The notes: generated by a model from the sequence alone, not told the origin. A DNA stretch of 61,319 nt from Crocosphaera chwakensis CCY0110 (GCF_000169335.1 NZ_AAXW01000027.1:1-61319), one strand, 5' to 3'; positions 26,669-35,578 are shown, counted from the stretch's first letter. Made by a program: numbers and translations.

Positions 26669-27823
26669 AGACATCTCCAAAAATCTATAACCTAGTTACA
26701 GCAATAGAAACAGGTGTATTGGACTCGAAGTAAAAAATTGTCCTGAAAACGAATTAATAAGGATTTGAAGAGACTAAATCTAATTTAGACATAAAACTAT
26801 GGTTCATTCTAACGTCAATTATTTCTCCAGATGTACAGGATTTTATTACTTCTAAAATTAGGGAACTAATTCTCAAGCGGACTAATCCGCAAACTGTTAA
26901 TAAAACCGATTTATATCTATTTTTGTGTAAGCGAAATCTCTCCTCTCTTGAACTACTTTAAATACTTTGACTATTCTAATTAAATGCTCTACAAAAATTC
27001 GATTAGATGATAAAGCTTTATTTTCTTCTATTTGATTTTCTGTTAATTCTCCATTTTTCGCTCTTTTATGCGGAGTCGTAATTTGAGTTTCTCCAATGTA
27101 GGCTTTGTCCCCACTAAAAGTTTGATTTATCTTAAATTTATTTAAAGTTTGCCTACATATTTTTATGTCACTTATTGGTCCAGGTTTTCCAATAACTACA
27201 TCAACAATATCCTCAGCTTTTGGTAATACAATAAACTGACTTTTAAGAGTATGTCTTTTTTGCTTTCCTGAAAAGTATCTTTTTTGCTCTTGGTAGTTTA
27301 AAGGTCTTTCAATAGGCTGTTCTGCACTATCTACAATCAATTCATAATCTTTTAATTGTTCAATCACAAGTTTTTCTTCGTCTTGGGACTTTTTTACTTG
27401 TTCTAACAAACTTGGAGGTAACTCTCCCTCAAAAAGTTTTTGCCAATATGTAAAAATATTATGAGCCGTTGATTCACTCACTTGGAAGACAAGTCCTAAG
27501 AATTGAAAGCTTACATTATGACGAAGATAAATTAACATGAGAATTATTTGTTCTTCTTCTGATAATTTAGGATGATTTCCACTTCCTGATTGATTAATTC
27601 GGGTTTTTGTTTTTTCAATTTTTTCTTTATTGTTCTGATTGAGAAGCTTTCCTAGAGCGATTAGTTGTTTGAGTTGTTGATAGTCGATTCCTAATAATCT
27701 TTTTGTTTGTTTAGAATATTTTTGAATATAAGCCCAAGTATAACTTTTCATGTCCTCTTTTAGAAATTTATTATGTATTTAATTATACTATTTTTTTGAT
27801 TTTATTAAATTATGGAGATGTCT
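26669..27823 (-). mobile_element. IS5-family (ISL2-like) insertion sequence
   Basis: The termini are AGACATCTCCA at 26669-26679 and its inverted copy ending at 27823. Both are flanked by the 3-bp duplication ATT (26666-26668 and 27824-27826), which fits the ANT duplication of the ISL2 group. Length 1155 bp with one transposase gene. The insertion point lies in the NACHT gene, whose frame is restored by precise removal, so the IS arrived after the NACHT gene was in place. Confidence 0.88.
26897..27751 (-). CDS. IS5-family DDE transposase
   Basis: A 284-residue transposase of the DDE_Tnp_4 type. The N-terminal HTH (SEEEQIILMLIYLRHNVSFQ) is followed by the catalytic core with Asp in LIVDSAEQPI (about 137), Asp in FSGDKAYIGE (about 214) and Glu in IFVEHLIRIVK (about 254). 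The C terminus ends soon after, as usual for this group. It starts ATG 27751 and is the only gene in the IS. It appears intact. Confidence 0.9.
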   Translation of the reverse strand: MKSYTWAYIQKYSKQTKRLLGIDYQQLKQLIALGKLLNQNNKEKIEKTKTRINQSGSGNHPKLSEEEQIILMLIYLRHNVSFQFLGLVFQVSESTAHNIFTYWQKLFEGELPPSLLEQVKKSQDEEKLVIEQLKDYELIVDSAEQPIERPLNYQEQKRYFSGKQKRHTLKSQFIVLPKAEDIVDVVIGKPGPISDIKICRQTLNKFKINQTFSGDKAYIGETQITTPHKRAKNGELTENQIEENKALSSNRIFVEHLIRIVKVFKVVQERRDFAYTKIDINRFY

Positions 27824-27923
27824 ATTGAATGTTGCTTTGAAAGTTGCAGAAAATGATGGAATTGAATATTTAGGAAATGCTGAAGGTTTAGAGGCTATTT
27901 TGCGGATGGCTACAATAGAATAA

Positions 27924-28459
27924 GTTACACAAGAAACAACTGAATCTATTTTATCTAAAGTCATAAATCTATCATCACTTACCCCTATTTGGGCAGGTGC
28001 ATTTTTATTCTTGACAAAACTGAGCTTGTTAATGAACTTTTAACTAAAGATCATCAAAGTGCATTGCCATTAGTTGCAATCATTATATGTTGTGATGTAT
28101 CAATTGATAAGGATACTCAAAGTAAGTTACATCAACGTTTACTGAAAGAATTTGATAATTATCTAGATAATGATAATATTATTGATGTTTTTTTTCACAC
28201 TTTGCTGAGTTTACCGTTTAGGATTGAAGAATGCTTATTGTGGCAACGTCCTGAGATTATTAAAAAAATTGAAAAACTACCTTACCGCTTTTTGAATGAA
28301 CTTTGTCAGCGTTTCTTAAAAATCAGCAATATGATAAATCAACTGGATTGTAAAAAATTGCGAGAGCATTTTATGATCTTTATTGACAACAGGAATAATT
28401 ATCCTTCTAAATTAGTTGTATCTGCATTGGAAGTAATTATAAAAATAGATTATAGATGA
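27924..28459 (+). pseudogene. Decayed ORF downstream of the NACHT gene
   Basis: After the NACHT stop the same frame stays open for about 35 codons (VTQETTESILSKVINL and on). A second frame from a TTG at 27989 continues to 28459 (156 residues, LVNELLTKDHQSALPL, FLNELCQRFLKI). The product would be helical with no recognised family. The absence of a good start and the frame change suggest a decayed gene, possibly once part of the NACHT partner or tail. Confidence 0.4.
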
Positions 28460-28499
28460 AGCGAAGCGTTCCGAACTAAAAGATCAAGATTGGCAAAGA

Positions 28500-28640
28500 C
28501 CTGATGATTAATTTAATATAATTCATTTACAAGCGGTAGAAAAGGCAGATATTTTTACTAATCGAGTGATTTACTATCTTAAGGATGAGGATGATAGTAC
28601 CATTACACGCTGGTTAATGTCCCTCTTTCAATCCCCGTAA
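28500..28640 (+). pseudogene. Gene tail remnant similar to the end of the third Uma2 gene
   Basis: The frame ending at TAA 28638 reads ADIFTNRVIYYLKDEDDSTI, then TRWLMSLFQSP. Its last 18 or so codons match the C terminus of the Uma2 gene at 30086-30733 (EDDNTITRWLMSTFQAL) at DNA level too. The upstream part does not match it, so this is a fused or duplicated fragment. CTTTCAATCCCC inside it is coding, not a CRISPR repeat. Confidence 0.5.
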
Positions 28641-28747
28641 TATAAATTAGCCTTTTTTGCCATTGATGTCAGTAATAAGTTAATAAGTTAGGTAGGTATT
28701 CTTGTGTTTATACAATAGTAGTGTCATTTTGCAGCATGAGGTCAATT

Positions 28748-29350
28748 ATGGTTCAAGCTCCTTCTCAACCCTTATGGCTTCAACTTCCCCATCAGCTTGC
28801 TCTACAGGTTACGCCAGAACAGTTTGCCGCTTTAGCCGCAGCGAATCGCGAGCTACATCTAGAACGCACCGCAACAGGAGAATTAATTGTGAACCCACCC
28901 ACAGGCGGTAATACTGGAAAACGTAATTGGAATATTGCCGGAGAACTATATCTATGGTGGCGCAATGCCCAAGAACAGGGGGAAGCCTTTGACTCTTCTA
29001 CTGGTTTCGAGTTACCCAATGGAGCCAACCGTTCCCCTGATGCAGCATGGGTTAGTCAAACCCGTTGGGATGCTCTCACTCCAGAGCAACAAGATAGCTT
29101 CATCCCTTTGTGTCCCGATTTTGTCGTAGAGTTGCGTTCCAAAAACGATACCCTTAAGGATTTGCGAGCCAAAATGGAAGAATATCGAGAGAATGGGGCT
29201 AAGTTAGGCTGGCTCATTGACCCAAAAAATAAACGAGTGGAAATATACCGTCCGGGGCAAGCAGTAGAGGTGCTAGAAAATCCCAATCATTTATCTGGGG
29301 AAACAGTGTTATCGGGGTTTAGCCTCAGTCTCAAGCGGATTTGGGCTTAA
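28748..29350 (+). CDS. Uma2-family putative endonuclease (tandem copy 1)
   Basis: About 200 residues from MVQAPSQPLW. The upstream GTG and an ATG nine codons later are possible alternative starts; the homologous copy supports this ATG. Uma2 core: RSPDAAWVSQTRWDALTPEQ with the Asp, then CPDFVVELRSKNDTLKDL (E-x-x-K-type core), LGWLIDP and the RVEIYRPG strand. This is the classic cyanobacterial Uma2 form with VVELRS, so catalysis is plausible. It is followed 60 bp later by a near-identical gene. Confidence 0.87.
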   Translation: MVQAPSQPLWLQLPHQLALQVTPEQFAALAAANRELHLERTATGELIVNPPTGGNTGKRNWNIAGELYLWWRNAQEQGEAFDSSTGFELPNGANRSPDAAWVSQTRWDALTPEQQDSFIPLCPDFVVELRSKNDTLKDLRAKMEEYRENGAKLGWLIDPKNKRVEIYRPGQAVEVLENPNHLSGETVLSGFSLSLKRIWA

Positions 29351-29410
29351 GTTTGTTGTCATTCTTCTGTTTGTACAATAGTAATGTTATCTTGCAGCAT
29401 GAGGTCAATC

Positions 29411-30013
29411 ATGGTTCAAGCTCCTCTCAAACCCTTATGGCTTCAACTTCCCCATCAGCTTGCTCTACAGGTTACGCCAGAACAGTTTGCCGCTTTAGCA
29501 GCCGCGAACCGTGAGCTACATCTAGAACGCACTGCAACAGGAGAATTAATTGTGAACCCACCCACAGGCGGTAATACTGGCCATCGTAACCTTAGCATCA
29601 CAGGACAACTTAGTGTTTGGTTTGAAGCTAATGATACCCTTGGCAGAGCCTTCGACTCGTCTACTGGTTTCGAGTTACCCAATGGAGCCAACCGTTCCCC
29701 TGATGCAGCATGGGTTAGTCAAACCCGTTGGGATGCTCTTACTCCAGAGCAACAGGATAGCTTCATTCCCTTGTGTCCCGACTTTGTCGTAGAATTACGT
29801 TCTAAAAACGATACCCTTAAAGATTTGCGAGCCAAGATGGAAGAATATAGAGAAAATGGGGCAAAGTTAGGCTGGCTTATTGACCCGAAACATAAACGAG
29901 TCGAGATATACCGTCCGGGACAAGCAGTAGAGGTGTTGGAAAATCCCAGTCATTTATCTGGGGAAACAGTGTTACCAAGGTTTAGCCTTAGCCTAAAGCG
30001 GATTTGGGCATAA
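29411..30013 (+). CDS. Uma2-family putative endonuclease (tandem copy 2)
   Basis: A tandem duplicate of the gene at 28748, from MVQAPLKPLW. The two proteins are almost identical except for a block around residues 52-80: one reads KRNWNIAGELYLWWRNAQEQ, the other HRNLSITGQLSVWFEANDTL. The flanks of the block are nearly the same even at DNA level, and the upstream 30-40 bp are shared too. The pattern is that of duplication followed by replacement or conversion of one internal segment. Function as for copy 1. Confidence 0.87.
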   Translation: MVQAPLKPLWLQLPHQLALQVTPEQFAALAAANRELHLERTATGELIVNPPTGGNTGHRNLSITGQLSVWFEANDTLGRAFDSSTGFELPNGANRSPDAAWVSQTRWDALTPEQQDSFIPLCPDFVVELRSKNDTLKDLRAKMEEYRENGAKLGWLIDPKHKRVEIYRPGQAVEVLENPSHLSGETVLPRFSLSLKRIWA

Positions 30014-30085
30014 AACACCAATAAAGTTTTGTTGCAAAGATATAAAATTTTTAACTTTTGAATAACTCAGCTTAAGTTTATAACG

Positions 30086-30733
30086 ATGAATCAACCTACC
30101 TTAACGCCCATATTAACCGATACTTGGATAAAAACAACTTGGGAAAACTATCTTAAATTAACCCAAGATTCTCACTATGAAAATGCAATCTTTTACTATG
30201 ATCAAGGATGGATGAAAATCGAAATGTCACCCATTGGAATTGCACACGCCAGGGATAATTCAATTCTCTCAACAGTTATTATAATCTATGCTGCTCTAAA
30301 TAACATTCCCATCAAAGAACTGACAAATTGTAGTTATCAAAAAACAGGCATTAGAGAAGTGCAACCTGATATCAGTTATTATGTTGGAGAAAATCTTCCT
30401 AACCTTCCTCGTAATAACTCTCCTATTAATCTCGATGAAGTTGTATCTCCTACCCTTATTATCGAAATTGGTTCATCTTCTTATTTAGATGATATCGGCA
30501 AAAAACGCCTATTATACGAGCAATTAGAAATCAAAGAATATTGGGTGGTTGATGTGGCAGAAAGTACAGTTATTGCCTTTACGATGGAAAATCAAGGAAG
30601 TTATCAAATTAGAGAATCTCAAGTATTAGTAGGGTTATCCATTGCATTAGTAGAAGAAGCTTTAAAGCGTTCTAAAATTGAGGATGATAATACCATTACA
30701 CGCTGGTTAATGTCTACTTTTCAAGCCTTATAA
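30086..30733 (+). CDS. Uma2-family putative endonuclease (third, divergent)
   Basis: A 215-residue Uma2 protein. Pattern: TTWENYLKLTQDSHYENAIF, MKIEMSPIGIAHARDNS, then REVQPDISYYVGE with the Asp and SPTLIIEIGSSSYLDDIGKK with the acidic/Lys core (about 131-150), KEYWVVDV. It is not closely related to the two genes just upstream. Its last codons reappear in the fragment at 28587-28640. Start ATG 30086. Confidence 0.87.
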   Translation: MNQPTLTPILTDTWIKTTWENYLKLTQDSHYENAIFYYDQGWMKIEMSPIGIAHARDNSILSTVIIIYAALNNIPIKELTNCSYQKTGIREVQPDISYYVGENLPNLPRNNSPINLDEVVSPTLIIEIGSSSYLDDIGKKRLLYEQLEIKEYWVVDVAESTVIAFTMENQGSYQIRESQVLVGLSIALVEEALKRSKIEDDNTITRWLMSTFQAL

Positions 30734-30764
30734 CTTATCATAATATGAAATAAGAAACCTTTCC

Positions 30765-30940
30765 TTTTTGATAGGTTTTGATAATAAATTCTTGTAATTG
30801 CTCCTCAATACGAAAATTACCTTTATCTGAAGGATTAGTTGGGGCGATCGCTTCCAATCCTTCTTTCTCCCATTTTTTGACTAACCGTTGTACTGTCCGT
30901 TTCGATTTACCTAGTTTATCGGCTGCTTCAATGTCTGATT
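30765..30940 (-). pseudogene. tnsB remnant of a second CAST
   Basis: About 165 bp nearly identical to tnsB positions 22934-23100 of the intact CAST, with point differences. It covers codons around residues 56-110 of TnsB, including the helix-turn-helix part. The following 180 bp of tnsB (its first residues) are missing, and the sequence jumps straight to the segment upstream of the tnsB start. The rest of tnsB, tnsC, tniQ and cas12k are absent here. Confidence 0.88.
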
Positions 30941-31228
30941 ATTACATAATTGTTTATTTAATATAAGTGTATGGTAATACTTGAAGTTTGGAGACAATTA
31001 ATTTGTTAATATTGCTTCAGTCCATAAAAAAGTGCCATTCGGGTAAATGACACTTCATCTTTTAACTTTTTGGAAAATGACAGTCAATTTGTTAATAGGA
31101 TGAGTAATGACTTTTATGAAAAATTGATGTTATGATCAGTCTATTAAGTTCATCATATAAAGGTTTCAGACTTAAATATTTTCGACGATACTATTTTTTA
31201 AAGACGACAGATAATTAGTTACTGTACA
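30941..31228. repeat. Second copy of the CAST tnsB-side end
   Basis: Matches 23278-23546 along its length. It has the same TnsB-site-like motifs and ends in AATTAGTTACTGTACA at 31213-31228. It contains about 31 bp (near 31052-31082) that the intact CAST lacks, bounded by AAATGACA repeats. The outside 5 bp are CTTAT. It marks the right end of an older, otherwise deleted insertion. Confidence 0.9.
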
Positions 31229-31234
31229 CTTATT

Positions 31235-31280
31235 ATGGCAAAGTTATGCTTCCTCTAACTAATGGCAAAATTATGGTTCC
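31235..31280 (+). repeat. Two 19-bp direct repeats of ATGGCAAA(G/A)TTATG type
   Basis: ATGGCAAAGTTATGCTTCC (31235-31253) and ATGGCAAAATTATGGTTCC (31262-31280) differ at two positions and are spaced 27 bp apart; a shorter third copy (ACAAAGTTATGG) follows. They sit immediately outside the CAST end and upstream of the haemagglutinin-CHAT gene. They could be operator sites of that gene or the end of another mobile element. Confidence 0.5.
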
Positions 31281-31326
31281 AGTCACACAAAGTTATGGAT
31301 AAAGTTACACAAGGAATCAAGAAAAA

Positions 31327-34300
31327 ATGAAATTAATAAAAATAGCAAATTATTGGATTTTTATTTTGATAGGGTTGATAGAAATTAATCACGTCGATCC
31401 TATTTTAAGTCAGTCCATTATTCCGGCCAATGATGGTACTGGAACCATTGTTAATCAAGAAGGAAATCAATTTAATATTGAAGGGGGAAGTCTATCAGGA
31501 GATGGAACCAATCTGTTCCATAGTTTAGAAAAATTTGGACTGAATAAAGAGCAAATTGCTAACTTTTTAGCTAATCCTCAAATTCGTAATATTTTAACCC
31601 GAATAGTTGGGGGTGATGCTTCAATTATTAATGGTCTTATCACCATAACTGGTGGCAACCCTAACCTATTTTTAATGAATCCTGCGGGGATTGTTTTTGG
31701 ACCAAATATTCAGCTTAATTTGCCGGCTGATTTTACTGCCACAACTGCTACAGGGATCGGATTTAATCACAATAATTGGTTTAATGCTATAGGAACCAAT
31801 AATTATCAATGGTTAATCGGTGATCCGTCTCAATTTGCTTTTGATTTAACGCAGTCTGGTAATATTATCAATACAGGTAATTTAACCGTTGCAGAGGGAC
31901 ATAACCTCACCCTAATGGGAGAAACCATTATTAATACAGGAACCCTAAAAGCACCAGGGGGAAATATTACCATTGCAGCGATTCCTGGAACCAACCGCAT
32001 TAGAATTTCTCAACCTGGAAGTCTCATCAGTTTAGAAATTACTGCACCTAGGGAAACGAATGCGGAATTATTAAACATTAAACCCCAAGATTTACCGACT
32101 TTGCTCACAGAAGGCAGTCAAACCTTAGACTTAAATATTCGTACTAATAACGATCAAACCATTCAATTAACCCAAGAAAACGTTAACATTCCTAGCACAT
32201 CGGGAACCCTGATAACATCAGGAACCTTAGACACCTCTTCTCCTACTGGAGTTGGGGGTAACGTCACCTTGATCGGCGATCGCATTGCGACTATAGATGC
32301 TCAAATTGATGCGTCAGGGAACATCGGAGGGGGAACGATCAGAGTTGGGGGAGATTATCGAGGACAAGAGACGATTCCTACCGCTCAACGTACCCTAATT
32401 AACTCAGGTTCAAACCTTCGCAGCGATAGTATTAATTGGGGTAATGGGGGTCAAGTCACGGTTTGGTCAGAAGAGATCACAGGATTTTATGGAAATATTA
32501 GCACTCAAGGGGGCAATGTTTCAGGAAATGGGGGGTTAGTAGAAGTTTCGGGGAAACAACAGCTAATTTTTCGAGGAACCGTCGACACCAGTGCCATTAG
32601 TGGCGAGTTTGGTACTCTGTTATTAGATCCTCTCAATATTGTTATTAAAGACGGTGAGGGGGATAGTGGAACCGATGGGATAGATACCTTTGCTGGAAAT
32701 AATAACGGTCAAATTGGACAAATTTTAAGGGATGACGGCCCCAATAATACGATGATTTTTGAGTCAGAATTAGAAGGGTTATCAGGGGATACAAATATAA
32801 TCCTTGAAGCTGAAAACAATATCACCATTGAAAATTTATCGGATAATGCTTTAACCTTTCAACCTGGTTCAGGAAGTATTATTTTTCGAGCGAATACAGA
32901 TGCATTTGCTTTAGGCAGTTTCAGCATGAGTCCTGATGATGCCATTATTGCTCCAGGACGAGACTTATCCATTGAACGACTGGGAACTGGTTGTCTTCAG
33001 ATGAACAGTTGTCAGATTATTTTGGGTAACATTGACACTTCTTTTGCCGAAGGTGGTGGTTCAGTTACTATCAGGGCCCAAGGCAATACGGATAATAATG
33101 TTCCTATTATCGAAGTCGAAAGTATTAATACTTCATCTACCAATGGCAGTGGAGGGATGATTAATCTTGAAACCTTAGCTACCAATGGACAGATAAAAGG
33201 AGAGGTGATCATTAGTGGTATTCCTTTTGAACCCAATCAAATCGATCAGTTAACTCCAGATATTATTAATAACGCAGGAACCGATAGTAATTCGACCACC
33301 ACGATTAATGGGGTGACAATTCAGGTTGTAACTCCAGAACCTCCCGTAACTCCAGAACCTCCCGTAACTCCAGAACCTCCCGTAACTCCAGAACCTCCCG
33401 TAACTCCAGAACCTCCCGTAACTCCAGAACCTCCTGTAACCTCAGAACCTCCCGTAACTCCAGAACCTCCTGTAACCTCAGAACCTCCCGTAATTCCAGA
33501 ACCTCCTGTAACTCCAGAACCTCCCGTAACCTCAGAACCTCCCGTCACTCCTCAATCATCAATGGTTAGAGAAGTTAGAGATTCAGAACCTCCTGGGGTA
33601 GAATTGGTCGTTAACTTAAATAATGCTTACACTGAAACCTCAGAGGTAGGACAATCTCCCAATGTTAATGCTTCGGCTACCAACTTAGACAGCGATCGCG
33701 CTATGCTGAGAAATATTGAGCAAGGATTTACCATAGAATTTGCTAATCACTTAGGTATTGAATCTGCATCCCCTTTAAATCTCGAACAAACCCAGACTAT
33801 CCTACAAGAAGGTCAAACCTTAACTGGCTTAAAACCTGGCTTAATTTATATCTTTTTTCGACCTCAATCAATCTCTATTCAAAACCCTGAAAATCAAACT
33901 CTCTGGACGTTTCAATCTTCTCCTCAAGCAGCAGAATCTCAACAACGAAACAATCAAACCTCTCCAGAGGATCAATTAGAATTGATGTTAGTGACAGCAT
34001 CAGGTAAAGTCATTCGCAAACCCATAATGGGGGTAACCCGTCAGCAAGTTCTCTCAACCGTTGCTCAATTTCAAAGCACCATTACTAATCCTCGCCGTCC
34101 CAGTGCTTATCGTCAACCGGCGCAACAATTGTATCAATGGTTTATCCAACCCCTCAAAGCAGCATTAAACACAGCTAATATTGACACGCTTGTTTTTATT
34201 GTAGAGGGAGGGTTACGTTCTGTTCCTATGTCCGCACTTTATGATGGTTCAGAATTTTTAATCGAACAATACAATATGGGTATGATGCCTAGTTTAGTTT

Positions 34301-34998
34301 TGAGTGATACTCGCTATCAAGATATGACTGAGCAGCGAGTTTTAGCGATGGGTGCATCAGAATTTAGCAAACAAAATCCCTTACCGGCGGTTCCTTTAGA
34401 GTTATCGGTAATTGCCGATCGCTTATGGCAAGGGAACTCATTTCTCAATGAAAATTTTACGCTTCAACAGTTACAACAAGCTCATCAATCGGGAAAATTT
34501 GGGATTATTCATTTAGCCACCCATGCTAATTTTGAAACCGGAACATTAGGCAATTCTTATATTCAATTTTGGCAAGATCAACTGACCTTAGATCAGTTAA
34601 AAGAATTTAATTTTGGCGATCCACAAATTGAATTGCTGGTGTTAAGTGCTTGTCGTACCGCTTTAGGCGATCGAGAAGCAGAATTAGGTTTCGCTGGTGC
34701 TGCGGTTTTGGCGAAGGTTAAAACAGTATTAGGGAGTCTTTGGGAAGTGAGCGACGAGGGAACCCTTGCATTAATGACTCGTTTTTATGAACAATTAAAT
34801 CAAATTCCCCTGAAAACTAAAGCTATACGCGAAGCACAGTTAAGTTTATTAAAAGGAGATGTTTACTTAGAAAATGGGCAATTAGTAACCCCTGATAATC
34901 GTCTCCCTTTACCTCCCCCATTAGCAGCATTAAAGAATCAGTCGTTACAACATCCTTATTTTTGGAGTGGATTTACTTTAATCGGTAGTCCTTGGTAA
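31327..34998 (+). CDS. Secreted filamentous-haemagglutinin (TPS) - CHAT fusion protein
   Basis: 1223 residues in three parts. First is a signal sequence and the two-partner-secretion haemagglutination domain (about 30-150: SQSIIPANDGTGTIV, NPNLFLMNPAGIVFGPN). Next come beta-helix repeats to about residue 660. A proline-rich linker of 12 hexapeptides of the TPEPPV type (DNA 33331-33546) leads to a C-terminal CHAT domain. The CHAT His is in GIIHLATHANF and the Cys in LLVLSACRTALGD (about residues 1060-1115), both intact. The TPS part suggests export through an Omp85/TpsB pore, so the caspase-like domain may act outside the cell or at the surface. Start ATG 31327. It lies just outside the second CAST end. 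Confidence 0.88.
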   Translation: MKLIKIANYWIFILIGLIEINHVDPILSQSIIPANDGTGTIVNQEGNQFNIEGGSLSGDGTNLFHSLEKFGLNKEQIANFLANPQIRNILTRIVGGDASIINGLITITGGNPNLFLMNPAGIVFGPNIQLNLPADFTATTATGIGFNHNNWFNAIGTNNYQWLIGDPSQFAFDLTQSGNIINTGNLTVAEGHNLTLMGETIINTGTLKAPGGNITIAAIPGTNRIRISQPGSLISLEITAPRETNAELLNIKPQDLPTLLTEGSQTLDLNIRTNNDQTIQLTQENVNIPSTSGTLITSGTLDTSSPTGVGGNVTLIGDRIATIDAQIDASGNIGGGTIRVGGDYRGQETIPTAQRTLINSGSNLRSDSINWGNGGQVTVWSEEITGFYGNISTQGGNVSGNGGLVEVSGKQQLIFRGTVDTSAISGEFGTLLLDPLNIVIKDGEGDSGTDGIDTFAGNNNGQIGQILRDDGPNNTMIFESELEGLSGDTNIILEAENNITIENLSDNALTFQPGSGSIIFRANTDAFALGSFSMSPDDAIIAPGRDLSIERLGTGCLQMNSCQIILGNIDTSFAEGGGSVTIRAQGNTDNNVPIIEVESINTSSTNGSGGMINLETLATNGQIKGEVIISGIPFEPNQIDQLTPDIINNAGTDSNSTTTINGVTIQVVTPEPPVTPEPPVTPEPPVTPEPPVTPEPPVTPEPPVTSEPPVTPEPPVTSEPPVIPEPPVTPEPPVTSEPPVTPQSSMVREVRDSEPPGVELVVNLNNAYTETSEVGQSPNVNASATNLDSDRAMLRNIEQGFTIEFANHLGIESASPLNLEQTQTILQEGQTLTGLKPGLIYIFFRPQSISIQNPENQTLWTFQSSPQAAESQQRNNQTSPEDQLELMLVTASGKVIRKPIMGVTRQQVLSTVAQFQSTITNPRRPSAYRQPAQQLYQWFIQPLKAALNTANIDTLVFIVEGGLRSVPMSALYDGSEFLIEQYNMGMMPSLVLSDTRYQDMTEQRVLAMGASEFSKQNPLPAVPLELSVIADRLWQGNSFLNENFTLQQLQQAHQSGKFGIIHLATHANFETGTLGNSYIQFWQDQLTLDQLKEFNFGDPQIELLVLSACRTALGDREAELGFAGAAVLAKVKTVLGSLWEVSDEGTLALMTRFYEQLNQIPLKTKAIREAQLSLLKGDVYLENGQLVTPDNRLPLPPPLAALKNQSLQHPYFWSGFTLIGSPW
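33331..33546 (+). repeat. 12 x 18-bp tandem repeat encoding (T/S/I)(P/S)EPPV
   Basis: Twelve in-frame copies of ACTCCAGAACCTCCCGTA with few substitutions make up the linker between the haemagglutinin and CHAT parts. The copies are so alike that recent expansion or contraction is likely. Confidence 0.93.
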
Positions 34999-35011
34999 GA
35001 TTATCAATTTT

Positions 35012-35578
35012 CTATTTAAGTTCTGTACTATTGCCAAAACAAGTCCACGGTCCTATTCCTTCAGGTCTGATAGGGCGAATATCATCAATATTGTCTTCTG
35101 TATGATTATTTCCTCGACAAACAACGGTGTTAAAGGTATTGGTACCAGCCATGTATCGAACACCTGCTGTATAGTTTTTTAGGCTATCAGTATATTCAGT
35201 CAAAGCAGCTGCACCGTATTTAGCTCTAACTTCATCCATTGGTGGAAGGTGAATATCTCGATAAGAATAATAGTTTGAGGTTATAGGAACTTCTAATTGA
35301 GAGGGTTGTATAACTGTTCTGCCTACAGTTTCCCCAATTAATGCAAAGGTTCCGTATTCATAACGGTAAGCAATTTGAGCGCGGTTAATAGCCCCCAATG
35401 TGGTAATTGCTTCTGTTTCACGAGAACGAGCCACTTGACCTACTAAACTCGGTATTGCTATAGCAGCTAGTACACCTACGATAATCAGAGTAATTAATAA
35501 TTCTAGTAAGGTAAATCCTTGTGAATTAGATTTATCACTCAATAATCTGAATATTAGTTTTGAATCTTGGGAAATCAT
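35012..35578 (-). CDS. Type IV pilin-like protein
   Basis: A 188-residue prepilin. A short leader ends in Q-G with processing before FTLLELLITLIIVGVLAAIA, the pilin helix with Glu at +5. The globular part has SRETEAITTLGAINRAQIAY and EYGTFALIG, as in cyanobacterial PilA, and two Cys residues near the C terminus (VVCRGN and TCFGN) that could form the D-loop disulphide. It serves as major or minor pilin for twitching, uptake or adhesion. Start ATG 35578. It is a single gene, convergent with the haemagglutinin-CHAT gene, with only 13 bp between the stops. Confidence 0.9.
   Translation of the reverse strand: MISQDSKLIFRLLSDKSNSQGFTLLELLITLIIVGVLAAIAIPSLVGQVARSRETEAITTLGAINRAQIAYRYEYGTFALIGETVGRTVIQPSQLEVPITSNYYSYRDIHLPPMDEVRAKYGAAALTEYTDSLKNYTAGVRYMAGTNTFNTVVCRGNNHTEDNIDDIRPIRPEGIGPWTCFGNSTELK

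Larger units (their letters stand above)
23484..27923 (+). pseudogene. NACHT NTPase with truncated nuclease-like N terminus, split by an IS
   Basis: STAND/NACHT defence-type NTPase. Walker A is GGPGLGKST (about 258-266) and Walker B ILLILDGLDEVP. The N terminus has the end of a PD-(D/E)XK/Mrr-like domain (EWVFQVKYHDG supplies Q-x-K, then HVWGAADI), but its earlier acidic residues are gone. The first 21 codons, from a TTG at 23484, are CAST end DNA. A 1155-bp IS (26669-27823) interrupts codon 1061 or so. Removing the IS and one ATT copy rejoins the frame as PLIKILNVALKVAENDGIEY up to a TAA at 27921. The gene has thus lost its own start and been cut at its 3' end. The long C-terminal region is helical sensor-like. 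Confidence 0.82.

Noticed and set aside
28625..28640. CTTTCAATCCCC resembling a CRISPR repeat start
   Set aside because: It is a single occurrence and lies in a coding tail (MSLFQSP) shared with the Uma2 gene at 30086; no spacer or second repeat.
30778..30966. Plus-strand 62-residue ORF
   Set aside because: It is the antisense of the tnsB remnant, not a gene.
33321..33548. 75-residue antisense ORF of TGGSGV repeats
   Set aside because: It is the shadow of the proline-rich linker repeat on the other strand.
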